A stretch of DNA of 64,000 nt from Zarea fungicola. Lineage: Eukaryota; Ascomycota; Sordariomycetes; Hypocreales; Cordycipitaceae. This document shows, piece by piece, positions 1-10,714 of this stretch. The stretch's first letter is position 1, and every line of letters starts with the position of its first letter. Location: positions 22,187 to 86,186 of the forward strand of contig FWCC01000127.1 of the NCBI GenBank assembly GCA_900169235.1, in the 5' to 3' direction. A program made the position numbers and the translations under genes. The notes beneath the pieces were generated by a model, which saw only the letters and a list, made by a program, of their open reading frames with translations, searched no databases and was not told where the DNA came from.

Positions 1-3000
1 TTGGATGTCGAGGTCGATGCAGAGGCAGCCGAGAAAATGGTTGCCGCATACGGCCATTTTGCGTTCGGTGAGCCACTGGGGCCCGGCGTTGGGGTACTTT
101 CGGAACAGATAGTCAACGACGACCAGGTCGAGCAGCGCATCGCCCAGAAATTCCAAAGTTTGGTAGCTTGGTATATCCTCGGCCACATATGACGGGTGGG
201 TGAGAGCGCTGCGAAGAAGAAGTGGCGATTGGAATCGGTAGCCCGTCGTGTTTGCCATTCTCTCCACCGTTGCTTGGACTCCCGCGCTGGCGGCCCTCGA
301 GTGCCAGCTTGGCACTGCAAAATTCGCATAATAGTCGGAGAACGACGTCATGTTGTGCTTGTCGCTGTTGACAAACTTTGTAACTGCTTTGACGGCTTCG
401 TCCATGTTTCCACGAGCGGTACTGCCCAGGTACGCTGCCCCAATGAGAGCCTCGCAGACGTCGGCGATGGTTTTATCGGCAATGTTTTGTCTTCCTGTCA
501 TTCTTCCTACTTTTCCATGAATGAGGCGTAAGTTTGGATACCATGTGCGCCGGTCAAAGTTTCCAGAGCGGACATGGCTTGCCAAATCCAACTCGAGTGC
601 GGTATTGAAAAGGTTTTTATTACAGACTAGCAGCATCCTCTCTACATGCTGCTCAAACTCGGTCGCCTTGGAGTTGTGCGTATACAAGGCGATTGTTGTG
701 GACATTTTGAGAAACGTGTCGCCTAAAAATTCGAGGCGCTCATAGTTGCGCTGGATGCCCTTGCGCTCATTCTCGACAAGGTCGGCGTCGTCGTCTGCAT
801 CGACACCGCTTTGTGTGAAAGCCTCAAGCGCAAGTTCTGCTGGTATATCCAAGCCCAAACGATTGCAGCATTGACAGACGATCAAGGCTGATTCAAGTCG
901 ATGGAGGATGGATGGAAGAAGCAGCGCAAAGCGAGCAATGTTTGCAGGGATGGACGAGATCCTTAGAAACTGAAGAGTGATGTGACATGGTCGATCGTGT
1001 TTTATGGCCTCGTTATCCTCTTCTATCAAGAAGTTGCGCCGCAAGGATAGCAGTAATGCATTGTATACCGGCTGCTCAGGGTCGAAGTTGAGCTTCGATC
1101 GAAGGCGGGTCCATGTGCTGCAGCTGTACTGCATGATATTCTTCTCGGCGAGTTGGTAGCCTCTACTGGTGTGCTCGGGAGCTTCGGCGGGTGTTGGATC
1201 GGTTGCTCGGAGATTCGGGTTGACTTGATGTATGATGAACCTTCTTGAACCATTGTGAGGGTCAATGACGAAGCGTTGCTCCCCGCTGTCCGGGGTTTCG
1301 TCCGGGGTGGTTGTGATGTGACTTAGTAGTGCCCAGTCAATGACATTCACCGTCGCTTCACCAAAGTGAGCTGGACGTGACGGCGCAAAATAGTAGGGAA
1401 TCTCCTCAACTTTGGCATCAAACATCTTGCTGAATACCTCGTCAAAAAGCTTCAGGGTAAAGCTTGATATTTGTTGCAAAAGTCCTTCAGAGAACTCGAT
1501 AGGTCCCAAGGGCACTAGTTTTGCCACGGTGTTGACCCCTTTGGTAATGAAGAGTCGGATTGGACCAACATCGGGCATGGCCGTCCGTGTCAATATCGCA
1601 AGTGGAGTGATGCATTCGTTGTTTTGATGCAGCTCGATAAATGTTTGGAAGAGCTTTGTTGGGGGACTGGTGGGTAGCGACGCCCACAGGTCTGGTTTAA
1701 CAAGCATGCTGTACTCTTGCTGGATGCCTGAAGTCAGAGCCAGCCGGGCGTTTCTCATTTTTGGAAGCTTCTTTTTGAATGTGGGTTGTAAATTCTTGTT
1801 GATGTAGCCCATCTCAATTAGCGTCACGCATGCTTCGTATGCGGCAGCGCTTCTGGCTTGTCTCTTGCTTCGTTCGATGCTGCCCGTGGCCGATTTGAAT
1901 GGGGCGCTGTCTGGCAAAATGACCCAGCCCATAAAGTTGATTCCTGCAGTAGAAACAACGTATTCTGCAGCAACATTTGTGTTGGCTCCCTCTGCCAGCG
2001 ATGAAACGAATTTAGCAAGGATAGTTATGCTATTGTGCTTGGACAGTGTCGCTTTTCCCTCGATGACGAGTTCTTTCTCTGCTGGTCGTTTGTAGGATTC
2101 GATTTTCCTGTCGGCGGGGAGGGTTTGACAGAACCTACGGAGGACCCGTGCATCTTGAACAACTTTTTGATGTTGGCGGTAGTGGACGATGTTGCCTGTT
2201 TCCATCAATGTTATGTAGGCGGAAGTGTCCTTTCTGGCGCGCCCTCTTGACTGGATGTACTGAATGGCAGAGAGGCAGGCGTCGAAGCGAATAACCAAGT
2301 CACAGGCAGGTATGTCAAGGCCCTCTTCGGCGACGGAGGTTGCAAAAAGGCAGTTGGTTTGTCCGTGTCGAAAACTTTCGAGGCGCAATATTCGGTCGCG
2401 CTGGGACTGGCTGCTCGCCGAGGCTGCTTTGCGAAGCCCAACCTGTAGGTGTTAGTGAATGTCATGAAGCGGCTGGGCGAGGAACGCGTACCATGAAATC
2501 TGCAGTCATGCCAATAGGGGCGACGCCAGGCTGATTGAAATAGTCGGCTAAAAGCATGGCGGTTAATTGCGTCTGGACAAAGACGATGCATCTTGTATCC
2601 GGGTTTTGCTTGAACGCTGCATGGAGTGCCTCCCGCAGAGTGAGGAGCTTGGACGAGATGGCGTTGTGATCCGTTGGAAGCACGGTGAATTTATAGTCGT
2701 TGACAACGGGGCGGAGTATATCCAACGACTGAGAGGCCGCTTCAAACTGGTCATAGTTAAAACTCGACCCATCTTCCTTTCCCGATTGCACGGCCATGCT
2801 CTTCATTTGTCTGTCGGTCAGCAGAGCCTGCCAGAGGCGATCCGCGCACCAGACGCCAAGGGTGGATTCGAGCTCAAGGGCTTGGGAAAGGTGACGCTGG
2901 AGCTGCGGGATGTGTCGGGCATATTCTTCGATTTGCTGCGAGAGAGTTGCGTGTGAGTCCTCGGGGAGCTGTAGCGGACTGTAGTATTGGATTCGCTCGG

Positions 3001-3864
3001 CATGGTCTCGCTTCTGCCAAGTGGTTGCCAGGGCAGCGTCGGACACGGTCGCGATTTCGCTGCACATGATGCGTTCAAGTTTGTCCGCTTCATGCTGTAA
3101 ATCATGGTCTCGAGTATCGACAGGAGATGCAGTCAGGCCCAAAATTCGTGGCTTGTTTCCGAGGTGTCGAGCGTAGTGATGCTTCATAATCCTTGCGTAC
3201 GGATGGTTCCCTTTGGAGTGATGTGCTTCATCAAAGATGAGCAGATTGATCTGGCTTAGCTGAATGAATCCATTGGCCAGGATATCCAGCAGTATTTGCG
3301 CCGTGCACACAATAATCATGCTTTGGTCAAGCTGCGAGTCCCAGTAGTTCTGATCCTGCTGGCTGGGGTGCATGTCGCCGAAGAACTTGTTGACGGGAAA
3401 GGGCAGGTTGGCGCGGACGACGAGGTACTGCTGCATGCAAAGCGCAACCTTGTCAACGACGAAGAAGGCCGTCCTTTTTGGCTGTCCCTGCGACCGAGCC
3501 TCGAGCTCCTGTTCGAGAACGTGGCGAAGAAGCATAATGGCAATGAGAGTTTTGCCTGAGCCTAGCCAGTGTTAGTTGACCGCCAATACCGCACAAGCAG
3601 AGCATTACCAGTCTCGAGCACTACAATAGTGTTTTTCATTTTTGCTCTCTCATAGAGTTCATTTTGGTACTCTCTTGGTGTGACTGTTAATGGAGAGGGC
3701 TCGGCGACGCTCATGTTTGGACGGGCAAGCTCGGAAGTTTCCTCATCGGTGGCAAGTCCATCATCATCTTGCCTGGCCTGCCGCTCGAGCCACGCTTTAA
3801 AAGAGGCATCCTCTTTCTGGCGATGCCTCTTAGTTGGGCGTGGCGCAAGAGTCTTTGCTTCCAT
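1..3864 (-). CDS. dcl1: Dicer-like protein 1 (RNA interference endoribonuclease), 3' end cut by window edge
   Basis: Dicer cleaves double-stranded RNA into small RNAs for quelling or antiviral RNAi. Three exons are visible (3864-3609, 3561-2492, 2442-1) with introns 3562-3608 and 2443-2491, giving about 1256 residues before the edge. The Walker A motif ETGSGKT (about residue 83) is split by intron 1. The DEAH box (FDEAHH) is near residue 192, the helicase C part follows intron 2 (EEGLDIP, QSRGRARK), RNase IIIa is near 1004 (ERLEFLGDTFLK) and RNase IIIb near 1206 (LEFLGDALLD). Both RNase III signatures keep the acidic residues. The start of the DExD domain (REYQNELYERAKMKNTI) fits the DCL1 rather than the DCL2 branch as I remember them. 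The end of RNase IIIb and any dsRNA-binding tail lie outside the window. Confidence 0.93.
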
Positions 3865-4718
3865 TGCGGTGTCTGTTTGGCAAGTCGGGGGGGGGGGGTT
3901 TGTGGAATGGCGCTGTTTTGATCTGTTGTCAATTTATGCACTTCTTTCGGAGCTTGAAAAGCACGTTATGAATGTTATTGTCGATTCGCAATGACAGAAT
4001 CGTCGTCACAGAGGATTGTGAATTATTTAAAGGTACTTTGTGTTTGCACTCTGCATGTTGTTGGTGAAGCTGGGCAGGCTTGTATGCGGCAGCTGGCAGC
4101 AGGCAGCAAACCGAGCCCGCGTTTGTGAGACTTTGCCAGGGAAAGAGTTTTTGTCAACAAAGGCTTGGGATAGATTTGAATTGAATCAGGGGTGGTGAAT
4201 TTTCTTTCAATGATGTAGCTATCTGAAGTGAGTTTTGTATTTAACAAAACGCCACTTGTACTTTTGCAAAGTCCCCAATGTGCCATTCTCTGTCCAAATG
4301 TTGTAGTAACACTACGTGTCGTCTATCCACCCGATAAAGCACCCAGATCCGACCAGACGAAACTTCCATCGAAAATTTTGTGCAATAAGCTCAGACTCGT
4401 GAGCATGGACTCCATAAACAATATGGATGCCCCTACATGAGGAGGATCCCGCCTGATGGCAATTTTTCTTCTTGTCATGTTCTCTCGTACGATGAATGCA
4501 ACGCGTTTGTAGTTTTGCCATGGCCTCGTATTGTTGGCTCTCTTTCAGATAAATCTCTTTTTGCCTACAAAACTGTCAATCATTGATCGTAATGTATGCA
4601 AAAGTTTCGTTGCTGGTGGCTTCTGCACGATAGTCGATCGAGCCGGCCTCGTTAGTCTCAACAGGAATAGAATCCAGCTTACCATTTTCAATCAACTTGC
4701 TTAAGCTGACCAACTTTT
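3865..4718. other. Intergenic, DCL1 upstream region
   Basis: No supported gene. It holds the upstream region of the Dicer gene and the downstream side of the repeat-protein gene. A run of 12 G at 3887-3898 lies 23-34 bases upstream of the Dicer ATG, so the presumed 5' leader carries 12 C. Confidence 0.6.
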
Positions 4719-6377
4719 CTAGACATTTGGCTCCTTTCTGCGCCCATTTCCCTTCGGAGCCACGCTTTTGGTCGCTTTGGCTGCCTTGGCAGAGCCTTTC
4801 TTCGGTGTGGCGGCCCGTGATGCCGCTGTGCTCCTTGTTGATCTCCTTCTTTCACTGGCCGGCGTGTAATCCGAGTCACTTTCGGACGTGTCGCCTTTGT
4901 CCTGCAGCGGACTGCTGCTCTCTTCTGCCAGCCTCTTGCGTCCTGCGGCCCTCTTTGGCCGAGGCGGAGGTGTGGCAGCTTCCGTCGTTTTTGCTCCGGG
5001 CGGCGTCACTGGAGAGCTATAATCAGCCATGGTGCCATCCTGGTTTCTGGTGACGGCAGCGTCAAAGTTGAAACTTCCATCTTCCTCTCGGCATGTTGTC
5101 CTGCCATCAGTAGCTGGAAAACAAACCACGCGATGGTTTGGCGTTTGGGCAGAGTTGGAACAGGGAATGTTAGCCGCGTTGTTCGTACCTTTTTGGTTGG
5201 GAACGGTGAGAGACCCTTGCTTCGATTCAATGCTCTGAGCAACAGAGCCAACAGGAACAGGGATGGGGACGGGGGTTTCAATTCGTGCCGCGCTGCCTGA
5301 GACTCTTGGGCGGCGTGGAGCAATGGGAAGCCAGTGGCTCCATTGATTGTTTTGAGCAACAACGGCAGCGGGAGCTTGGCTAAATGGTTCAATTCTTGCT
5401 GTGTTTCTTGTGCCTGTTGGTTGCGGAGCAGTTGGATACCAGTGGCTCCATTGAAGGTTTTGAGCAGCGGGAGCACGGTTAGCGGCTTCAATTCGTGCCG
5501 CGTTATTTGTACCGTATGGGTACGAAACGCTGGGATACTGTTGGTTCCATTGAGTGTTTTGAGCAACAAGGGCAGCGGGAGCGTGGTTAGGGGCTTCAAT
5601 TCGTACCGCGTTATTTGTACCGTATGGGTACGAAACGTTAGGATACTGCTGGTTCCATTGATTGTTTTGAGCAACAAGGGAAGCGGGAGCGAGGTTGAAG
5701 ACCCCAACTCGTGCCGCGTTGTTTGTACTGTATGGGTACGAAACGTTAGGATACAGTTGGCTCCATTGATTGTTTTGAGCAACAAGGGCGGCGGGAGCGA
5801 TGCTAGGGGCTTCAACTCGTGCCGCGTTGTTTAAGCCCGCCGGATACGGAGTGAGATACTCTCGGTTCGACTCAATACTCTGAGCAGCAAGGGGAGCGGG
5901 AGCCTGGATCGGTGTTTCAACTTGTGCAACGGGAGTAGCTTGTTCAAACTGAAGCTGTTGATTCTCAGAGGAAGGAGGAGGATCGGCGGCCTCACTCTCA
6001 CTATCACTCTCACTCTCACTCTCGCTGTCGCTGTCGCTGTCGTCCTCATTCAAGTTTCTACTGAGAATAGCATTATCCAGAACTGGCGGGTACCTGCTCT
6101 CTACCATGGCAACGAGATTGTATGGTACTGGTACCGGGGGATGGTTTTGCTGTTCGTCAGCGTCGAATCCCATCTAAGGACTCGGACTAACACAGCGGTA
6201 ACAATCCGGGGCTCGGTTCTCGGCATGCTGGGGGCAAAGGGGTCTAGGTTCGACGGTGGTTTCATGAAAGGAAAACGGCTGCAAGGATTCAGAGTTTTCA
6301 GGAATCAGTGGCGACGAAGGTGGGAAATAGCTTTCGTCAAAGAAGGATGAGATGGAATCATCGGGGTCATTGTCCAT
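4719..6377 (-). CDS. Unknown repeat-rich, probably nuclear protein; in-frame TAG at 6174-6176
   Basis: I do not recognise the family. The main open frame is 6173-4719 (484 residues). It begins with an acidic Ser/Asp/Glu stretch (about residues 42-62), followed by about seven degenerate repeats of 32-40 residues containing APAALVAQNNQW and YPNVSYPYGTNNAARIE. The tail is rich in Lys/Arg/Ser/Thr (KRAAGRKR, SERRRSTRST) and looks like a nuclear or chromatin-binding tail. Directly upstream and in the same frame, 6377-6177 encodes a protein-like segment beginning MDNDPDDSISSFFDESYF. It is separated from the main frame only by a TAG that is immediately followed by ATG. The TAG could end a phase-0 intron (for example 81 bases with a weak GTCGAA donor), be a true stop of an upstream ORF, or be read through. 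The safe CDS is 4719-6173. Confidence 0.6.
5250..5930 (-). repeat. In-gene tandem repeats coding for 32-40-residue units
   Basis: The coding DNA repeats recognisably here. Units contain GAGCAACAA(G/C)GG and CGTGCCGCGTT (plus strand) and encode the APAALVAQNNQW / SYPYGTNNAARIE module about seven times. Because the repeats keep open frames in several phases, the opposite strand also shows long spurious open frames. Confidence 0.75.
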
Positions 6378-6956
6378 TGTGGGGGATGGGCAGGCCAAGA
6401 AAGAGAAGGGTGGCAAAGAGGGTGATTTGGTAGTGGCAAGGAGTAATTCACGGTGATGTAGTGTTTTTGTTTTTGTTTTTCCGTCGTAGATGTGAGCAAG
6501 ATAGGCCGCCATGGCAGCTGCGCACAAACGGAGCCCTGAGGCCAACACGCACCCACAATCCGAAACGGGCCATGGAGGGTTTCTTCACCTGGAATTTGTT
6601 AAGCGAGAGTGAAAGTGGGAACTGATCTTGTTTTCCTTTATAGAGTATGCAAGTTCTAGGGGCTATTTGTAAGTGTACGCGGTAGAGTCCAAAGACCAAT
6701 AGTGAATCCATGCGTTTTAAAAATGCACAACTGAGCCCGCCCTGCCTGGTAGGGGTAATTCCAATAACGCCTCGCCATGCAGCAAAAGGAATAAAGCAAA
6801 AGAACAAAGTAAAAGGCAATCAAGTAAAAGGCAATCAAGTAAAAGTATGAAGCAAAATACACAAGCAACATAACAAGATATAAACAAGAATAAAAGAAAG
6901 GTGTAAAAGTTTGCATTAGCAAGCGTAATAAAATGAAGACGACGAAAAGAGTTTAT

Positions 6957-7184
6957 CCGTGGAGAAGGGGTATTAACAGCAAGTGAAAATTGACCCGTGG
7001 AGAATGGTTGCTGATGGCAAGTGAAGATTGTCCCGTCGAGGGAGGGCACTAACAGCAAGTGAGGCTGCATGTGTCAATCGGGAGGCCTGACACCAAGTGC
7101 ATCTGTCAATCAGCTGACACAAGTGAGAGTTCATTTGTCAATCAGGCTGACGTCAAGTGAGAGACTACTGACAGCAAGTGAAAC
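6957..7184. repeat. Degenerate 38-bp tandem repeat, each unit with a CAAGTG (E-box type) core
   Basis: Seven CAAGTG hexamers occur at 6980, 7018, 7056, 7094, 7120, 7154 and 7175. The first four are spaced exactly 38 bases apart, then 26, 34 and 21. The consensus core is (A)CAGCAAGTGA. Units 1-3 also share CCGTGGAGAA or a variant of it about 23 bases before the core. The array lies upstream of the repeat-protein gene and just downstream of the STYX-like gene, both on the minus strand. CAAGTG fits the CANNTG pattern of bHLH sites; regulatory use is inference. Confidence 0.75.
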
Positions 7185-7225
7185 TTTTCTCTTCTTTTTT
7201 TTTCTTTTTTCTTTTTTTTTTTTTT
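7185..7225. repeat. Polypyrimidine (T/C) tract
   Basis: About 40 bases of almost pure T with a few C, ending 22 bases before the STYX-like stop codon side. On the coding (minus) strand it is an A/G-rich tract in the presumed 3' UTR. Confidence 0.8.
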
Positions 7226-7247
7226 CAATGTCGAGGCCAAGTGTTGG

Positions 7248-8411
7248 TTAATCCACGTCGACAAAGGGAACAAATGTGTCTCTTCCGATAAACCTGTCCC
7301 TGTCCGAGTCAAACTGTGCGCCGCCGTCGTCGTCATCCATTTCGACGTCGACATCTCTGAGGGCATCGTCAATGCGACGCTTGGAGTGCGTCTGCTTGGG
7401 TCGAGGCGGGGGCGATTGCTGCTCCATGGCTAGGTTGTTGGCCGAGACGGCGGCAGTGGCACGCAGCAAATCCTGCCAGGTCTGCAGCATGCGCTTCACA
7501 TCCTCGTCAAATGTGCAGCAGAATCGCTGGACCATGATGAACTGGACAACCTTGTGCATGGAGGCGCCAAAGACGGCCATGATGTAGGCGGCGACGAGGG
7601 CGGCTGATCTGTCGTTGCCGGTGTTGCAGGCGACGAGAATATTGCCGACGCGGGGGGTGCCGGATTCAGCGAGGGAATGGCGGTGGACGCGGACCATGTG
7701 GTCATTGAGGTGGTGGATGATGTCGGGGAGGTTGTGGATGAGCTGATGGAGGCTCTCGACATTGACATGGTACGAGTCGATGCCGCAGGCCTGGCATGCC
7801 TTGTCGAGGCTGGGGGCAGGGCCGGTGCCCATCATGGCATCGCGGACCAGGACAATCATGGTTATGCCGTGCTGCTTGAGATGGGCATGATCGCGGAGGA
7901 CACTGGTCGGGCCGATGCACATGTAATCCAGTATCTGCTGGGCGCCGCGGCGCATCTCGTAGTTCCAGGTGGCGGCGTTGTCGGTGGCCTTTTGGGGCCG
8001 GCCGCGGGCGACAATGGCAAGCTCCTCGGGCTGGAGACTGATGGCGGCCAGGTTCGCATCGGTGGGCACAAGAGTGTAGGCGTTGAGACCGGCGGACTCG
8101 CCTCGAGGCGCAAGAGTTATGGGAATATGGGGTGGACTGGGGGCATATCTGGAGTAGGGCGCGGTCGGGGTGGCAGCCCGGTATGCCTGAAACTGGGCGG
8201 ATGGAACATGAGTCTGCATGGTGAAGAGGCCGATGTATTTGGCCAGTCTATTGGAAAAGTATCCGGAAGGGCTGGGCAGCTGTTGGAGGAGCTGTTGGTG
8301 GAATGTTGGAGGACTGTTGGAGGACACTGTTGGAGGAGCTGCTGGGACAGAGCCGATGGAGTGGTGTGCCCCGCGCGCATATGGAGTGCGTTGAAGCTGT
8401 CGCAAGGCCAA
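7248..8411 (-). CDS. STYX-like dual-specificity phosphatase-fold protein
   Basis: Single-exon, 387 residues. The N-terminal 145 residues are Pro/Gln/Ser-rich and probably disordered. Residues 148-310 form a DSP-like fold: a YMCIGPTSVLRD segment opens the domain and the signature is ACNTGNDRSA with Cys262 and Arg268. The CX5R core is therefore intact, but the His that normally precedes the Cys is Ala. The C-terminal tail holds a basic patch (SKRRIDDALR) and an acidic patch (EMDDDDGG). Fungal relatives are annotated as serine/threonine/tyrosine-interacting (STYX) proteins, some of them pseudophosphatases. Whether this one is active cannot be decided from the sequence. The start is the first ATG of the open frame. 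Confidence 0.8.
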   Translation of the reverse strand: MALRQLQRTPYARGAHHSIGSVPAAPPTVSSNSPPTFHQQLLQQLPSPSGYFSNRLAKYIGLFTMQTHVPSAQFQAYRAATPTAPYSRYAPSPPHIPITLAPRGESAGLNAYTLVPTDANLAAISLQPEELAIVARGRPQKATDNAATWNYEMRRGAQQILDYMCIGPTSVLRDHAHLKQHGITMIVLVRDAMMGTGPAPSLDKACQACGIDSYHVNVESLHQLIHNLPDIIHHLNDHMVRVHRHSLAESGTPRVGNILVACNTGNDRSAALVAAYIMAVFGASMHKVVQFIMVQRFCCTFDEDVKRMLQTWQDLLRATAAVSANNLAMEQQSPPPRPKQTHSKRRIDDALRDVDVEMDDDDGGAQFDSDRDRFIGRDTFVPFVDVD

Positions 8412-9691
8412 TGTAACGTTGGAGAGAGGGGTTGCTGCTCTGGAGAGTAGAGATGGATAAGCCGGGGGGTTGGATTAAATAATACGGGAGCAGAAGAGAG
8501 GGATATGTTGTTGGTGGAGAGATTGGGAGATTGGGAGATTGGAGATTGTAGATTGGTGATTGGGAAGATTGTCGAGATTGTCACAGTGTCGGATGATGGC
8601 TAGTGAATAGCCTGATGAGGGAGGGGCCGCGGCCGGTGTACAGTGGGCTGTATGGTGCGGCTAGCTCCTAGCGTAGAGGTTACCTTGGTACCTTGTTGCT
8701 TGGTAGGTACCTGTAGCATTAGTAACCTGTCAGCGCCAATGACCAAAGTCGGAGACACTGCCGGCCAAGCTGTGCGCTGCGACTGGTCAGTCACTGGAGG
8801 CCACTTTAGGCCACAGCAGGCCACTGCAGGCAGCCACTCACTGTAGTCACCGTCACACTACAGGACCACTCTGCATGCAAGAGGCAGCCAGACGGCTTGT
8901 GACGAGTGGCCGGTTTGGTACTCGCACCGAAGCTAAATGAAGTAATTATCCTCTGCACTGATGCTTGTTATTGCGTTATTCTCCTACCTTTGCTAATTAG
9001 TGTAGCAGAATTGAGTGCCGTTATATGGCTTGATTGAGTATAGGGTAGGCTCTCTGGCCCTCATGATCCAGACATGACTGATTGACGGATGTGGCTAAAA
9101 TGACATCAATACCTGCTGGGATTTTTTACAACAATAAATTGACTTTTCGTTTTTTTCCCTCCTATTTTCAGTGTTTCCTTTAATGCTCTACGCTGCAACG
9201 GTGAGGATGTGTGGTGTCGCCGGCCTGCTGCCCGTCTCGAAAGTCAAGCTACTGCATGTCAATATTCAGTGGCTACCGACAAGAACCAAACAAAACAGGC
9301 CCATCCCAGTATCCCACGCCCACTCCTGCACGTAATAAATGAATAAATTGCCATGCAGCTGATGCCTACCTTGTTACTGGGTACTTTTCCATCTCGGCCA
9401 ACCAAAGCCCGCATGCCCGCACACCAGTGGAGCAGGAACCGGTCACATCGCCAAAAGGGGCAATTCCTCAGTACCCTGGCCACTGACCCCTCATTCATTA
9501 TTCACAATTCACCACTCATCACTCACCCACCCCGCGTCTGCATCACCGACATGTCCAAGTAGTTGGCCAATCTGCCCGTTGCCGACATCATTCACTGTCC
9601 GACTCCCGTCCACCTCACATGCCTCGTCAACAGAAATACCCGACAAATTAAATAATACTCATTCACAAAATCAACAATCCTCACCGCCACA
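8412..9691. other. Intergenic, no gene supported
   Basis: Holds the promoter sides of the STYX-like gene (minus) and of the 9692 gene (plus). GGCCACT-type short direct repeats occur around 8790-8845 and short GATTGGGAGATTGG repeats at 8520-8570. No conserved coding signal seen. Confidence 0.6.
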
Positions 9692-10132
9692 ATGCCAATC
9701 GACTCCATGGATTGGCACCAAGGCGAGGACTTCCCCCCCGACCTCGACCCCCGCGCTGCCGGCACTCACATTGGCATGTTCCTCACCTGGCTCATCCTCA
9801 ACAACTTCATCAACGCCGACCACGAGGACGAAAACTCAGACGCCCTAGAGGCCGTCCACGCCCGCGCCATCACCGGCCGTGCCTACCTCATCGACAGATG
9901 CCACCGCGTTCTTCAAGACCAAGACGTCGACGAAGACACACACGCCTTTGCCATTGAGTACTACGGCACACGTGGTGATGACGGTGGCAGCACCTACCTC
10001 GAAGAGTACGAGCGCACTCTGGCCGCCGGCTTGCCCTCCATCTACCACGTCCAGGATGCCTGGGACAACTATGACCTCCTCGCCCCCGTCCTTGACGCTG
10101 CCTACGCCCGCTGGAAACAGAAGCAAGACTAG
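9692..10132 (+). CDS. Small protein resembling bacterial uncharacterised (THIGMFLAW-type) proteins
   Basis: 146 residues, intronless, with a good start context (CCGCCACAATGCC). The N-terminus reads MDWHQGEDFPPDL, then THIGMFLTWLI, later AIEYYGT, TYLEEYERTL, GLPSIYHVQDAWDNY and a LAPVLDAAYARW end. From memory this pattern is common in bacterial proteins of unknown function and rarer in fungi, so an old horizontal transfer is possible. There is no signal peptide. The protein is acidic with one hydrophobic stretch (about residues 27-38) that looks like a buried helix rather than a membrane segment. Function unknown. Confidence 0.75.
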   Translation: MPIDSMDWHQGEDFPPDLDPRAAGTHIGMFLTWLILNNFINADHEDENSDALEAVHARAITGRAYLIDRCHRVLQDQDVDEDTHAFAIEYYGTRGDDGGSTYLEEYERTLAAGLPSIYHVQDAWDNYDLLAPVLDAAYARWKQKQD

Positions 10133-10666
10133 GTGCCTGCTACCGATCCCAAACTCACCCAGCCATGCCCTAGCCCTGTGCCCTGGATATATAGAAACGG
10201 AATTGGTGGTGAGCATTGACAAGAGACTGGCACAGACTGGCATACGACTTGGGTAGTTTTTTTTTCTCTTCTTTTTAATAACGGACATGAATAACAAATG
10301 AGCAAACAAATAGCAAACAAATAGCGAACAGGGGAGCAAACGGATGATCGAACCAAAGAGCGAGATACCATGAATCAAAGCTTAGCCAACAACAATTAGA
10401 AGGCAGCATAATACACCATAATACAGCAGAAGCCTTCACTCTCTCTTTCTCTTTTCTTTGTTCTTCTTTTCTTTCTTTCTTTTTCTTTTTTTTTCTTTTT
10501 CTTTTCACCATTTCCACCTCAACACTCATTCTCCATTTCTTGTACAAGGATACGTCGAATCGTCTCCCCAAAACTTCATTCTGATGCATTTCTTGTACAA
10601 AGATACACCGAATCGTCTCACCAACACTTATTTCTGCTGCATTTCTTTACCAAGGATACCCAGCCC
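10133..10666. other. Intergenic between convergent genes; pyrimidine-rich
   Basis: 3' side of the 9692 gene and of the SDR gene. It contains a T/C-rich tract at about 10440-10505 and three of the four copies of the SDR 3'-end repeat described separately. Confidence 0.65.
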
Positions 10667-10714
10667 TCATTTCTGCTGCATTTCTTTACCAAGAATACTA
10701 CGAATCGTCTCCCC
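10523..10714 (-). repeat. Four imperfect copies of the SDR gene's 3' coding end
   Basis: Copies lie at about 10665-10714 (the real coding end), 10625-10659 (shortened), 10574-10622 and 10523-10569. They share TTTCTT(T/G)ACAA-like and CGAATCGTCTC elements (plus strand). The first copy encodes the last residues of the SDR (GETIRSILGKEMQQK); the others lie beyond its stop codon. Confidence 0.8.

Noticed and set aside
5006..5815. Long minus-strand open frame of 269 codons in a second phase, and a 166-codon plus-strand frame at 5334-5834
   Set aside because: Both are by-products of the coding repeats of the 4719-6173 gene; their sequences are just the repeat read in other phases.
7677..8450. 257-codon plus-strand open frame opposite the STYX-like gene
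   Set aside because: Gly/Val-rich antisense of a GC-rich coding region; the minus strand has the recognisable phosphatase-fold motifs.
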